A DNA stretch of 64,000 nt, from contig JAKZHN010000012.1 in NCBI GenBank assembly GCA_037179335.1, forward strand, positions 124,001 through 188,000. The letters are read 5' to 3'. The DNA is from Cyclaneusma minus (taxonomy: Eukaryota > Ascomycota > Leotiomycetes > Marthamycetales > Marthamycetaceae). Each line of letters opens with the position of its first letter. The stretch's first letter is position 1. The notes beneath the pieces were generated by a model. The model searched no databases and was not told the origin of the DNA. It was given only the letters and a program-made list of their open reading frames with translations. The translations under genes were made by a program, and so were the position numbers. Positions 25,390-35,800 of this stretch are shown here, in pieces.

Positions 25390-25700
25390 TAATGCTACCA
25401 GATACAGGTCACGCCACTGTATTCTTGTCGAGGCAGTAATTGAACGCAGCGGTCAGAGCCTCGCGGAAGCGGGCATGGGCCTCGATGTTGTGCTTGTGCT
25501 TGCGACGAAAGGCCTACATGATCACTTTATCCATCTCGACTTGCAGGGCTTCTCGCTGGCGACATTGGCGTGGCGGGGCTCGAGAAGGGTGGCGGCAAGG
25601 AGGGCGGCAAAGGCAGTGTTCGTGAGAGACTCTTGGGTGACTGCAGTAGAAGACAGTCCGTTTTGGAAAGACAGGAGATATCCTGGATGCTAGTACGCAG
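25390..25700 (-). pseudogene. Array family relic (C-terminal part, K-type)
   Basis: On the minus strand one frame reads TQESLTNTAFAALLAATLLEP, which matches gene K at IKESITNAAFVAFAESLADY. After frame change and stops comes VEMDKVIM*AFRRKHKHNI, EAHARFREALTAAFNYC, similar in layout to K's VEDLDRAFAAVNIWAYRNAH. No N-terminal modules remain. It is a decayed unit between genes A and B. Confidence 0.5.
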
Positions 25701-26018
25701 GATTCACGAAATGTTGGCGGTTGGAAATGAGGACAGGTGTGCGACGTGTCGAATGTAGCTCTTTCTGGTAGGTAGGCAGAGCGCAGAACCAGAGAAATGA
25801 GGATTGCATAGACGATGGCGGAGCAACTTTTCGAGATGTTAGCAGGCGGCAGAGCAAGTGAGGGATTTCGATTTTCGAACGCCAAAGAAACAAGCCTACA
25901 CACTATCCAGTCCATCGTTTCGTGCAACTCCCAAATGCCCACCCAACCAATGAAGAATCGCGGTAGCTCACCCAGAAAATGTCTCGGATAAGCCCCGAGA
26001 TCCTAAGTACCACCACCT

Positions 26019-27049
26019 TCAAGCTCCAAAAAGCTGCTCCACCACAGCAGTAAGACGACCCATGTCGGCCTTGAGCCTCTCGATTCTGGCGATCTGAGCG
26101 GCCGTCTGTGGTCTCGTCCGGTGTTCTCGATACAGTCTTCGCTGTATAGGATGGGGATGATGTCGGAGGTGTCTTCGTCGGAGAAGCTTTCTTCGGGAAA
26201 GGTGGTGTCGTTGGAGTTGGTGCTCGGACCTTGACCACCTGCCACTTGTGACTTTGTCGTCGCCTGTTTCGATACCTTCATCGGCATTTGGCGCAGGAGC
26301 TTTTGCATTGGGAGCTGGGGAGCCGCCACCTGGAGAGCCGACTGGGAAGTCGGATGGGGATTCGAAAGCTGACCCGTACTCGTCGTCTTCATTGTCCGTG
26401 TCGGACATGATAGGACCGGGAGCAAAGTACGGCATCGTTGGACCTTCGAGCACCTTGAGCTTGCTGCCCCTGACCTTGGGCAGGTAGACCCTGGCCCTAA
26501 GTGAAGGAGCAAGGGGTGGCAGAAAGGTGACGGTTCGTGCAGTCGCTATTCATTTGGCCAGGCATCCGCACGCAGTCGCACCAGTGCATCCGGTGAAGGT
26601 GCTCATCTTCGAAGTTGGTACCCTCGGGGATGTTAACGCGAAAAGGTCCTCCTGGCCAGTGGAAAGCTCGTCATCAGACTCGTATTGGCTGTCTTCGTTT
26701 GCGTAGTACCTGCTATCGCTCTCCACACCGCCGAAAACTGGCACAGTCCACCGAAAGCACTCTTGATCTGTTGCGAAGGCAAAGAGACCATAAGATAGCC
26801 ATAGCCAGAGACGTTGACGAAGGGAGTGCTGTCACTGGAGTACAACACGTGGCTGGCGCGGGCCTTCTTGTTGTTGGCATTGTGATCAAAATCGTCAGGA
26901 ACGGCGCGCTTCTTGGAGATGACGCAAAAGCTCTTGGAGTCTGAGGCGACGCGGACGGGCTGAAGGGGGCTGCGAGCGACGGGCGCGTATGGGTGCGCGT
27001 GGCTGAGGCGGGCGGGAGGAGGGATCGCAGTGCAGTGGTGGTGTTCCAT
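26019..27049 (-). pseudogene. Array family member B, frameshifted
   Basis: Starts MEHHHCTAIPPPARLSHAH, then KKRAVPDDFDHNANNKKAR (basic block) and LMVSLPSQQIKSAFGGL (central segment). There a single-base shift near 26745 moves the family text to another frame, which reads RYYANEDSQYESDDELS. It stops at 26550. Further down, acidic text (DTTFPEESFSDEDTSD) and the C-terminal helix TAAQIARIERLKADMGRL, ending in EQLFGA at 26019, lie in two different frames. An extra Pro/Ala-rich stretch (SPGGGSPAPNAKAPAPNADE) is unique to this copy. No introns of sensible length would rejoin the parts, so I call it a pseudogene. Confidence 0.65.
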
Positions 27050-27627
27050 CTTGGTGAGGTGAGCGGTTTTGAGCGATTGTCGAAAAAGTGGGTTTGAGGA
27101 TTGTAGTTCAGGCTGAAAACTATCGCTTAGATGCTGAGACACTCGCTTGCGCGATGTTCTCTATGTATTTCTAGTTACAAGTCACCTGCCAGTTTCAGGA
27201 GGACGAGAATGAAAGCATTGGTTGACTTCATTCGACTAAGCAAAGGGTCTCAACCTGGTTGCATACCCCCATCCCAAATGAGCCTACCCCACCGCACAAA
27301 CCATCCCATTGCCAGAGAACTATGCTCGATGATCATGCTGCATGTGACGAAGTGTCGAAATCGGACTTGGCTGAAAGCATCTGGCAGATTGAGAGATCCT
27401 GGACTCCTGTTAGATAGAGTAGATGCGACTGATCGGCATTGGAAGAAGAGTGACTAACACAGCAGCGCATCAAACGTTGTCCTGGGCAGCATTGCTGTAC
27501 TGAGCAGCGTCCATTCGCAGAGATCCAGGGTATCAGGCAAGACTCCCAAAAGCCAATCCAGCTAGCAGAAGTCTAGAGCACCCCAAGAACCGACGGACGA
27601 GTCCCAGATGACTAGAAATCACCAAAC
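27050..27627. other. Intergenic between units B and C
   Basis: B's 5' leader and far upstream region, then C's 3' flank. I see only a weak version of the family box near 27130 (CACTCGCTTGCGCGATG) and no gene. Confidence 0.4.
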
Positions 27628-28281
27628 TTAAGCTCCAACACGCTCTTCAATGACGGCACGAAGACGAACGATCTCGGCTTTGAGCTGCTCCACCTTTGCG
27701 ACCTGAGCGGCCGTGCTGTTCTGAGAGAAGACGGCTTGAGGGATAATGTCTTCAGTGTCGTTTGGGAAGTTGGCATCGTCGGAATCGGAGGAGAGGCTGT
27801 CGTACATCTCGTCGTCACATATGATCTCGTCAGATTCGGAGAAGCTGATGTCGGACGTGTCGTGGTCGGAGACGGTCTCGTCGAAGACGGTAGCTTCAGA
27901 GATAGTCTCGTTGGTGGAGGTGTCGTCGTCAGAGAATTCTTCCTCGGATGAGAGCTCGTCATCGCCTTCGTACTCTTTCTCATAGTTAAGTGCTGGAATG
28001 AGTCCCATGAAAGGGTCGGTGGTGTGCTGCGTAGACGGGTAAACTCTCGGCCAGTCGTATGGGAAGGCTAATTAAGGCGAGCCGTAGGGCATGCTGGAGA
28101 CGTCGATAACTGCGGAGGCTGTATTGGAGTACCAGTCGCGCCTAGCGCAGGATTTCTTGGGATTGACATCTTCTTCGAATTCGGCAGGGAGAGCGCGCTT
28201 CTTCGAGATGGTGGGAATTTTCTTGGAGGAGTTCGAGTCGACGGGGGTGAGCGTGACGGCGCGACGGTAGTGGTGGTCCAT
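27628..28281 (-). pseudogene. Array family member C, one in-frame TAA
   Basis: A single frame of 218 codons carries all family modules, interrupted only by TAA at codon 70 (28072-28074). Modules: start MDHHYRRAVTLTP; SKKRALPAEFEEDVNPKKS; VIDVSSMPYGSP, then the stop, then LAFPYDWPRVYPSTQHT; a shortened YEKEYEGDDELSSEEEF; a long acidic tract; and the helix TAAQVAKVEQLKAEIVRLRA ending IEERVGA. The family has Tyr or a similar residue at the stop position (PYLAF in A). Either it is a recent nonsense mutation, or the codon is read through, or the product is a 69-residue stub. The family box lies at 28506-28541. Confidence 0.7.
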
Positions 28282-28480
28282 TGTGTCGACGTAGATGGAT
28301 GTGAAGTTTGATGTGGACGTGAGTGTGAGGGTAGCTCGTACTCGGAAGCAGTTGAAGATACGCAGTTGAAGAAGCGCAGTTTGAAGAAACGCAGTTACTG
28401 GATCAACTCTTCGGAGGAAATTGGACGTGGTCGAGGAAAGAAGAAAAGAGAGGAGGGAAGGGTGATCGCAAGATTTGAAT

Positions 28481-28541
28481 ACATAAATATCTACGCGCGG
28501 TGCCACAACGAAATCGGCCGCTTGAAGTTCTCGCTTACAGG
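28481..28541 (-). promoter_or_regulatory. Family upstream box of gene C
   Basis: TATA-like ACATAAATAT at 28481-28490, then GAAATCGGCCGCTTGAAG and TTCTCGCTTACAG at 28510-28540. Between it and the gene is a purine-rich AGGAAAGAAGAAAAGAGAGG tract, common to the units. Confidence 0.6.
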
Positions 28542-29156
28542 TGAAAACACTCCCTGAAGCGAATTTATTTATTCACAATGGATTCTCTCAATGTCCAACT
28601 TTTATTTACGAGTCACTACTCCTTCTCCGCTTGCTCCCCTCTTATTGTTCCTCGATCTCTTACTCATGTTCCTCCTCACTGAGCCTGGACCCTGTGCCGA
28701 TCGCGTGCTTATCGCGTGCTTGAACGCCCCCTGGTGGTCCTGGAGCTGAGCGCGGCATTTTCGGCAAGGGGAATGGACAGGACCTCTTGTTTGGCAACTT
28801 CCTTAACGAGGCTGCCGTGGATGGCGGAGGACTACTCACTCTGAAAACATCAAGTTTCAATCTGGTAAACCGCAAAGTCAACCCATGCTTCATTTTATTT
28901 CGAGAGTCACCGGATACTAATCTAGCTATCGACCCCTATTCTCATTAACTTTCCCTGGCAAGTTGGCAACGACACAAAGCAGATCCTCTACCCAATGACC
29001 CATTGTGTGATATCATCCCACCAGACTCCCAAAAGCCCACCCAAGCACCGAGCTGTAGAAGAAACGAAGATGAGTCATCTCGCTTCCCACGAATCACCCA
29101 TCATCCAAAGATACCATCCTTCCGAGACTTCAACTACCCCGTCACCTACGGATAGC
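28542..29156. other. Intergenic between units C and D
   Basis: Upstream region of C followed by the 3' flank of D, which contains the array's recurring CCAAAAGCCCACCCAAGCAC text. No gene is supported. Confidence 0.45.
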
Positions 29157-29873
29157 TTAGAGACAGCCAGGGGCGCGAAGGCTGGCCAAGAGGCGAGCGT
29201 AGTCGGTGGAGATGTTGTCGAAGAAGCCGGGCTTATGCTTCATCATTGTGCAATCAAAATCAGCCAGGGGCCAGGCGAAGGCGGCAAAGGCTGCTTCGGC
29301 GGCGGAGTCTTCTGTGTCGGAGCTGTAGGAAGTATCGTCATCTTCGGTGTCTGAGGCGGATGAAGTGTCTTCGGAGAAGGTGCGCTCGCAAACTGAGATG
29401 CTGTCGTCGGGGTAAAGGGTGTCGGAGGAAATACTTTCACAGACGGAGACGTAGTCCTCGGATGACGCTTCGTCGTCGGAATCGTATTCGCCATCATCGT
29501 TGGCGTAATACTTATCGTCATCGATCACGGGCTCAGCGGTTGTGGGGACTTCATCGAAGGTTCCTTCGAAAGACTGCTTGAACTCTTTGGTCGCGATGTA
29601 GTGCAACGGAGCGCTGGAGTGAATATCGGAGGAAAGATTGAGACCGGGAGTGCTGGAAATGGTGCCGTTGTATTCGGTGCGGCTTTTCTTCGCGACGTTT
29701 TCGTCGAAGGCCACGGGGAGGCTGCGCTGGCTAATGAGATTGGTGGCAGGGCGTATCACCAGGTTGGTGGAGACAGCAGCCGGCTTGGGGGCGTAGGCAG
29801 CGCGAACAGGAATGTGGAGGTTTGCGCGCGAGAGGCCTGGTGGGAAGGGAATTGCTCCGCTTCGGTATGCCAT
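29157..29873 (-). CDS. Array family member D, intact frame
   Basis: 238 aa from MAYRSGAIPFPPGLSRANLH (start context CAACCATGG). Modules: PPGLSRANL start; QRSLPVAFDENVAKKSR basic block (about 60-76); a divergent central segment (APLHYIATKEFKQSFEGTF); KYYANDDGEYDSDDEASSE; an acidic Ser/Asp/Glu tract with repeated SDTEDDDTSYSSDTEDS; then AEAAFAAFAWPLADFDC and YARLLASLRAPG at the C terminus, the D/K/L-type ending. No signal peptide or membrane span. Function unknown. Of the longer copies, D and E look the most likely to be translated. The upstream box at 30041-30072 is partial. Confidence 0.78.
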   Translation of the reverse strand: MAYRSGAIPFPPGLSRANLHIPVRAAYAPKPAAVSTNLVIRPATNLISQRSLPVAFDENVAKKSRTEYNGTISSTPGLNLSSDIHSSAPLHYIATKEFKQSFEGTFDEVPTTAEPVIDDDKYYANDDGEYDSDDEASSEDYVSVCESISSDTLYPDDSISVCERTFSEDTSSASDTEDDDTSYSSDTEDSAAEAAFAAFAWPLADFDCTMMKHKPGFFDNISTDYARLLASLRAPGCL

Positions 29874-30486
29874 GGTTGCTGTATGGTAGAATGGGTTGAG
29901 TAGAGTGTTGATTGTGCTTGTACAGCTGATGTTGTTGAGGCCTCCACTGGAAGACAGGCCTGAGAGCAAGATCCAATTGCAGAACGAAAGGTGGGAGATG
30001 TCGAGGGAAAGAGAAGACAGACCGCAGAATTTCAATCTATATTGTCGACGCGTAGCGAGCTCAGTCGCGAGATTATATAAATTATGTAATATCAAAATAG
30101 CAGTAACATAAACATTGACCAAAAGATCGATATTCAATATATCCACCTCAAGTTTCACGCCCTTGAATTCGACTTCTCTTTACAGTTCTCATCTAATTCT
30201 AGCTCCGCATCTCCCCAAATTACAAAGTACAGATCACTTGCAAATAACAGTCCAATGAGATCAACTAATGGCCATGTTCTCATTCTCATACCCCAAGAAA
30301 CCAGTCTCCGTCTGATTACATATCCATATGGACCATCCCAGCGCCAGAGAAGCAAGCCCATTCTCCATCCGGGGCATCATTTTGCAAGCCCTGCAGAAAC
30401 CGGCTGCCCATCCAATCCAATAGAACCGCAAAGTCAAACCCCAAAATACCAGAAAACCACCGATTCCACTTCCAGAGACCACCGAT
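29874..30486. other. Intergenic between units D and E
   Basis: D leader and partial box, a short AT-rich patch at 30070-30180, then the conserved 3' flank of E. No gene. Confidence 0.45.
30041..30072 (-). promoter_or_regulatory. Partial family upstream box of gene D
   Basis: TCTATATTGTCGACGCG and TAGCGAGCTCAGTCGCGAG follow a purine-rich leader (GAGGGAAAGAGAAGACAG). The right half of the box (CTCGCTTA) is missing; AT-rich sequence starts instead. Confidence 0.45.
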
Positions 30487-31191
30487 TCAAACCTCGCTGG
30501 GCTGTTCCTCGGCGCCAGCGCCGAACTTGCAATGGACGAAAAGCTCGTCAATTTGGGCACGCAAGTGAGCGATATCGACCTTCAGTTGCTCAATTTTTGC
30601 AACCTGGTCGGCGGTGCTAGTGGTCTGGTTGGTGTTCCGAGTGACACTATCAAGAAGGATGTCGTCACTGGAATAGTAGTTTTCAAGCTCGTCAAGAGAC
30701 TCCGCGACTTCAGGAGAGGCGACTTCGATCACACAGGCTTCGCTATCGTTGGCGAAAGTGTAGCTTTCAGAAGAGAAAGAGGAGATGCTCTGATCGGCGA
30801 ACGTGCTGTCGTCGAAATCTTCTTCTGATGAGAGCTCATCATCGCCGTCATACTCTTCGTTGTTGTCCACCTCAATGACGCCAGCTCCAGCGATACATCC
30901 GGGTGCTGGGAACTGTCCCCCGAAAGTCTCTTTGGATTGTTGAGAAGAGTGATAGACGCGGCCAGTAGTCTGAGTAGTACGAGCCTTCTTGACGTTGATG
31001 CTATCTTCGAAATCATCAGGGAGAGTGCGCTTGGTGGTGTCGGTAGTGGTGCGACCAGTAACAAGGTCGTCTGAGATGACACGGGTGGGCTTGACGGTGT
31101 CGTGAGTGATGGTGTCGTGAGTGACGGGGCTGTCCAGGCGAGCACGGCTGGGACCGGCAGGGAGCAGGATTGCGCTGTAGTGGTAGGTCAT
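30487..31191 (-). CDS. Array family member E, intact frame with C-terminal helix
   Basis: 234 aa. Starts MTYHYSAILLPAGPSRARL in context CACAATG. Modules: PAGPSRARL; two direct repeats of T-H-D-T-I/V near residues 24-33; KRTLPDDFEDSINVKKAR; a shortened central segment VYHSSQQSKETFGGQFPAPG that lacks the PYRxxYxAF part; EEYDGDDELSSEEDFDD; an acidic tract; and the amphipathic helix TADQVAKIEQLKVDIAHL, ending AQIDELF plus a 17-residue tail. It has the family's basic block, acidic tract and heptad-like C terminus uninterrupted. A nuclear, dimerising acidic protein is the simplest inference, but no known domain supports it. Confidence 0.78.
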   Translation of the reverse strand: MTYHYSAILLPAGPSRARLDSPVTHDTITHDTVKPTRVISDDLVTGRTTTDTTKRTLPDDFEDSINVKKARTTQTTGRVYHSSQQSKETFGGQFPAPGCIAGAGVIEVDNNEEYDGDDELSSEEDFDDSTFADQSISSFSSESYTFANDSEACVIEVASPEVAESLDELENYYSSDDILLDSVTRNTNQTTSTADQVAKIEQLKVDIAHLRAQIDELFVHCKFGAGAEEQPSEV

Positions 31192-31352
31192 TGTGTGTTT
31201 GTTGATCCTTTGTAGAAGTGACTCTAAGGAGTGATAGCTGGTTCTTCAGATTGTGCGGGCGAGCGGTTGAATGAAGGTAGGAGTCAACTTTCTGAAACGA
31301 TGTCAAGAGAAAGAAGAAAGGAGGGAAGAGTCAAGAGTGGTCGCAGAATTGG

Positions 31353-31412
31353 AAAATATATCTGCGTGTGGCTCCGCAATAGGCTCGGCCGCTTGAGATA
31401 TCCCTTAAGGGG
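31353..31412 (-). promoter_or_regulatory. Family upstream box of gene E
   Basis: AAAATATATC, then GGCTCCGCAATAGGCTCGG, CCGCTTGAGATATCCCTTAAG. Preceded by a purine-rich AGAAAGAAGAAAGGAGGGAA leader, as in the other units. Confidence 0.6.
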
Positions 31413-31816
31413 TAAGATCTCCTTCACAGCTGAATTAGGAGGGTGAGGTTGGAGAACCGAATAACCGAAGTCAAGTAACTCTCGCGATTAGTTGTATGGA
31501 CGCAATTTAACTCATGTTTACTGCTCACTTTCACGGTGATAAGTTACGATGCAAATGTGGAACTCAGGAAATTGGTACTGCGTTCATACTCAACTACCAA
31601 AAGAGCAATCTCGGTCTGGCTAAACGCCCCTATTCCCATGTTCTCGCTTTGAGCGCCAGTCAACCCCACAGAAACACGCATCATTCTCGTGTCTCGCAAG
31701 GGGACCAGTGCCATTTGTGCACACCCCCAAAAGCCCACCAGCAATCCCAAGCCGCGAAAGTACACCCGAGGAGCATCCTTATTCCGCCCCACCCTCAGGA
31801 ACCACTGAAGTCCAAG

Positions 31817-32574
31817 TTAGACCCCAACTAGTTCACCCATGGCGCTAGCAATGCGAGCGACCTCGTCCTTAAGCTGCTCGATCTTCATGATCTGAGCAGC
31901 CGTACTGTTCATGCATGCGTTCTTGATAGCCCAGGCATTGTCAACAGGACAGCAGGCATCTGGATCGGCAAGGGTTTCGGCGGCTAGAACGAAAGCAGCT
32001 TCGGCCTCAGAATTTTCGGCTTCGAGATCAGAGTTCTCGGTATCGTTGGCCAGGGTGCGAGTGTTGTCGGGGGTGAATGTGTTGCCGTCGGACATGTTCT
32101 TGTTGCCAGAGGTATCGTCGTCCAAATCAAACATGCTCTCGTCGCAGAAGATCCATCCTCCTCCTCCGCGCCGTCATCGAGATCCGAATCGGAGGCTTCA
32201 TCGTCACAATAATACCGGCCATCTTCATCGGCAAAGTACTCCCCAGACACATCTTCGAGAGCATAGAGCAGTCGACCGAAAATCTCTCTCGTTCGCTGGG
32301 GCGAGAGGTAAATCCTAGGCATACATGATACCGCACGAAAAACGAAGTAGGGATAGCGGTAGGAGGTGCCAGGTTCGTCGCCGAGATAGATTTCGATGTC
32401 GCCGAAGGGGATTGAGGTGACTGTGCCAGTGCTGGCCTTCTTGCTGACGCCGCGTTTGTTTTCGAAATCGTCAGGCATGGCGGGCTTCTTTGAGTTGGAG
32501 ACTGCGCCACGAGCGACAGGGCTAGCCAGGCTGGCGGGAGACTGAATGGCGTCGCAGTGATGAGTAGAAACCAT
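31817..32574 (-). pseudogene. Array family member F, single frameshift in the acidic tract
   Basis: Starts MVSTHHCDAIQSPASLASPV; KKPAMPDDFENKRGVSKKAS; the best-preserved central segment of the array (FGDIEIYLGDEPGTSYRYPY, then RIYLSPQRTREIFGRLLYAL); EYFADEDGRYYCDDEASDSD; DDGAEEEDG. Near 32150 the family text moves to another frame, which reads CDESMFDLDDDTSGNKNMSD, AEAAFVLAAETLADPDACC, WAIKNACMNSTAAQIMKIEQ and ends GELVGV at 31817. One base restores the full architecture. This copy shows that the AAF...LAD segment and the C-terminal helix belong to one ancestral protein. Real mutation or base-calling error cannot be distinguished here. Confidence 0.7.
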
Positions 32575-32820
32575 GGTGTTCGACTGAACTTGTGGGGTGT
32601 GAAGCGGCTGTGGACTTGTGGAAGAGAAATCGATTTCGGCGCGGAAGAGCGCGAGAAGAATGTTGCGCTGACTGAGAAGGCGACACGAAGACTCCGCGAC
32701 GAAGACCCTGATGATCGGGTTTTAGGTAGTTTTGGTCGTTCAGATTGCGCTTGGAGGAAGCCGAAAGCCGTCACAGTAGTCAACTTTGGAAGAAAGCTGA
32801 ATGGTGTCAAGGAAAGAAAG

Positions 32821-32890
32821 AGGAGAGAGAGCGCAAAATCTGGATCTATATATGGTCTAAGTCGTCACATGCGGAGAGAGAGGAAATGGT
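32821..32890 (-). promoter_or_regulatory. Promoter stub of gene F, cut by the second AT island
   Basis: The leader (GTCAAGGAAAGAAAGAGGAG, AGCGCAAAATC) and a TATA-like CTATATATGG at 32845-32853 are present. The GAGCTCGGCCG/CTCGCTTA box is absent, because AT-rich RIP sequence begins at about 32895. Confidence 0.5.
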
Positions 32891-32894
32891 GATT

Positions 32895-35800
32895 AAAAAT
32901 TAATGTATTGCGGGGCATAGCCAGCAAAGCTGGCTGTTTTAGCGCCAAAAAGGCTTTTAAGCAAAGCCTATATAGCTAGCGATATATAACCGCTATTTTA
33001 AATAGCGGCTTTTAAGCTAAAATAGCTAGCTTAATCGGCTAAGGCTATATAATTAAATAAAATAAAATTATATATGGTGGGAAAAAAAACTTAAAAGCTA
33101 TAGCTAATTGCAATTTCTATTTTAAAGCTTTAAAGCTTTTAAAACTGGTATTGCAATTTTTTTTTAAGTAAAATTGCGGCCTTATATTGCTAGCTATATT
33201 AGCTAAATAAATTTCTAGCTAATAGCCAGCTTTATTAAATTATATAATATAAATTAGCTGCTATTTTTATTATATATTAATATTATATATAATTTAAATT
33301 ATTATATATGAAAAATTAAAATTAAAATTAAAATTTAATATACTATAAAGTATAGCCAGCAAAATCAACTATTTTAGCGCTAAAAAGGCTTTTAAGCAAA
33401 GCCTATATAATTGGCAATATATAATCGCTATTCTAAATAGCGGTTTTTAAATTAAAATAGCTAGCTTAATTGGCTAAATTCAAGCAAAATACTAAAAGCT
33501 ATATTTTTTTTTAGTTTTTTTTTAATTTAAAAAAATAAAAAGCGATTTATAAAAAAATAAATGCTTAATTTAATTTTAAAATTTAAATTATATTTATAAT
33601 AGCGCTTTATTATATTAAAATTTTAGCGGCTTATATATTAAATTTTAAGCTTTGGTATCCTTATATTAATTGCATAAAAAACGGCTTTTTTATAAATGCT
33701 ATAGCTAATAATTTTTTTGATTAAAAATACCAAAAAAATAAAAATGGCTTTTAATTATAAAAATATAGCAATTATAATTATGAATTTCAATCAAACAACA
33801 AAAAAATAATATATAAAAAAGCTAAAAATTAAATAAAAAAATAGTGCAAAAAGCGGCAATTAAATATATTTTAATATTAATTGCTATAAAAATTATACTA
33901 ATTGTTTATTATTTTTTATTGGCTTTATTATTAAAAACAAATAAAAACAGCGTATTTATTATTATTAAAAAATATTATATATTAGTATTGCATTTTTTAT
34001 TCTCTAAATTTTTAATAATTTTTAATATAAAATATTTTTTAATTATTAGCTTATTAATTTTAAATATTTCCGCCTATTTAATTTCTATTATATTATTAAA
34101 TATAAATTTATTAAATTAAAAAAATAAAAGCTAGGCTAGAAAATTAGCCAATATAAATATTAATGCAAAATTAATTATATTTTATAATATATTAAATTCC
34201 AGGCCAAAAGCTTTATTTCTTTTCAATTACTTTATAAGCAATATATTTTTTATATAATACATTTAATTAAAAAGACTAAAAGGCTAAATTATTTTATAAA
34301 CGGATAATATAAATATATTTAATTGCAAAAATAATAATTTAAAAAAATGGGATTTAGCAATTTATTTTTTTATTTAAAGCTATTAATTTTGCGGAAATAA
34401 ATTTATTTTACTAATAATATAAAAATGGCTAAATAAGCTTTAAAGCCTTTTATTATATAAAAGCGTTTTTAAAAGCGCTAATAGCTTTAATATTTTTCAA
34501 AAATATTAATAGCCAAGCTATTAAACAAATAGCAAATATAAAAGCTTAAAAAATAATGTTTCTTGATTATTTTAATAATTATTAATAATTGTATAAATTT
34601 CCTAATAATGGTATTAATTAATAATAGCTATATAATTAAATTTTAATAAAGCGTTTATTAAACTATTAAAAAAATTAGCTAAATAAATAAATTCAATATT
34701 TAATATTTAAAAAGCTTATTAAAATTAGCAATTGGCAAAATATTAAATATTAATTGGCGTTTTTAAAAATATATTTTAATAAATTATATTGCGTAATAAA
34801 CTTATTTATATAAATAATAATAATGGTTTTTTACTAATTAGCGCTTTAAATTTAAAATATTATTAAAATCGCTTAAATTTTAAAAATAATAATATTTAGC
34901 AATTTTTTTAAATTGCAAAAGCAATAATAGACTATAAAAATATATAAAATTGGGAAAAGAATGCTATATAATTCTTTTAGCGGCATTTCGAAAAAAAAGT
35001 TATTAATAAAAAAACATTAAAATCGGCGCTAAAACCATTATTAAAAAATCAATTTATGCGCAATTTTTATTATTAAAAGAATTAATGCTATTAAATTTAA
35101 AAAATAGCTTTAACCATTAAAATAAATTGTTCTTAATATTTTTTAAAATATAATAGCAAATGCTAGCCAATTTCTTATTTGGAAAAAACGCAATAAAAAT
35201 TTAAAATTTTCAATAATAAAAATAATTAATATTAAAAGCAAGGGCGCGAAAAAAAGTTCTAGCTAAAATTTTTGCATTATATTATATATATATATTGTTT
35301 TAGCTATAATAGCAGAAATAATTTTTAATATTGAATATTTTTTTAGTAAAAAAATTAAAAAAAAATATAATATTAATATTAATTATTAATTTTAAAAAAT
35401 TAATTATAGTTTTTTTTTGGTATTTTGATAAATTTCTAATATTATATAAAATATAATATAGCTTTTTTTACTATAAAAAAAATACCAAAATATTATTATT
35501 TAAATAATAAAAGGCAGTAAAGCTAAAAAGCTATAATTTAAAAATCTATTTTTAAGCTTTTGCAAATAAATTAAAAATAAATAAAGCGGTGGCGAAATTA
35601 AAAAAAAAAGAATATTTTAATATATACATATTTTTTTTATACAAAGCCAAAAAGCCATTGATAAAAAAAGGCTATTGGAATTATATAAAAAGCATTGTTT
35701 ATATTTTATTTAATTAATATATAGCTATATTTTATCCTAATTATTGCTTTTAAAATCTTTTAAAAAGAATTTATAATATAATAATTAATTAAAAAAGGGT

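Noticed and set aside
28660..28893. 77-codon minus frame between C and D as another family copy
   Set aside because: It contains none of the family modules; the sequence is explained as flanking DNA of units C and D.
32100..32200. Intron as explanation for the frame change in gene F
   Set aside because: No GT...AG pair of usable length lies between the acidic text in the two frames; a single-base shift is enough.
33844..34119. 91-codon hydrophobic frame in the second AT island
   Set aside because: Composition is what translated AT-rich DNA gives; it is surrounded by stop-rich decayed sequence.
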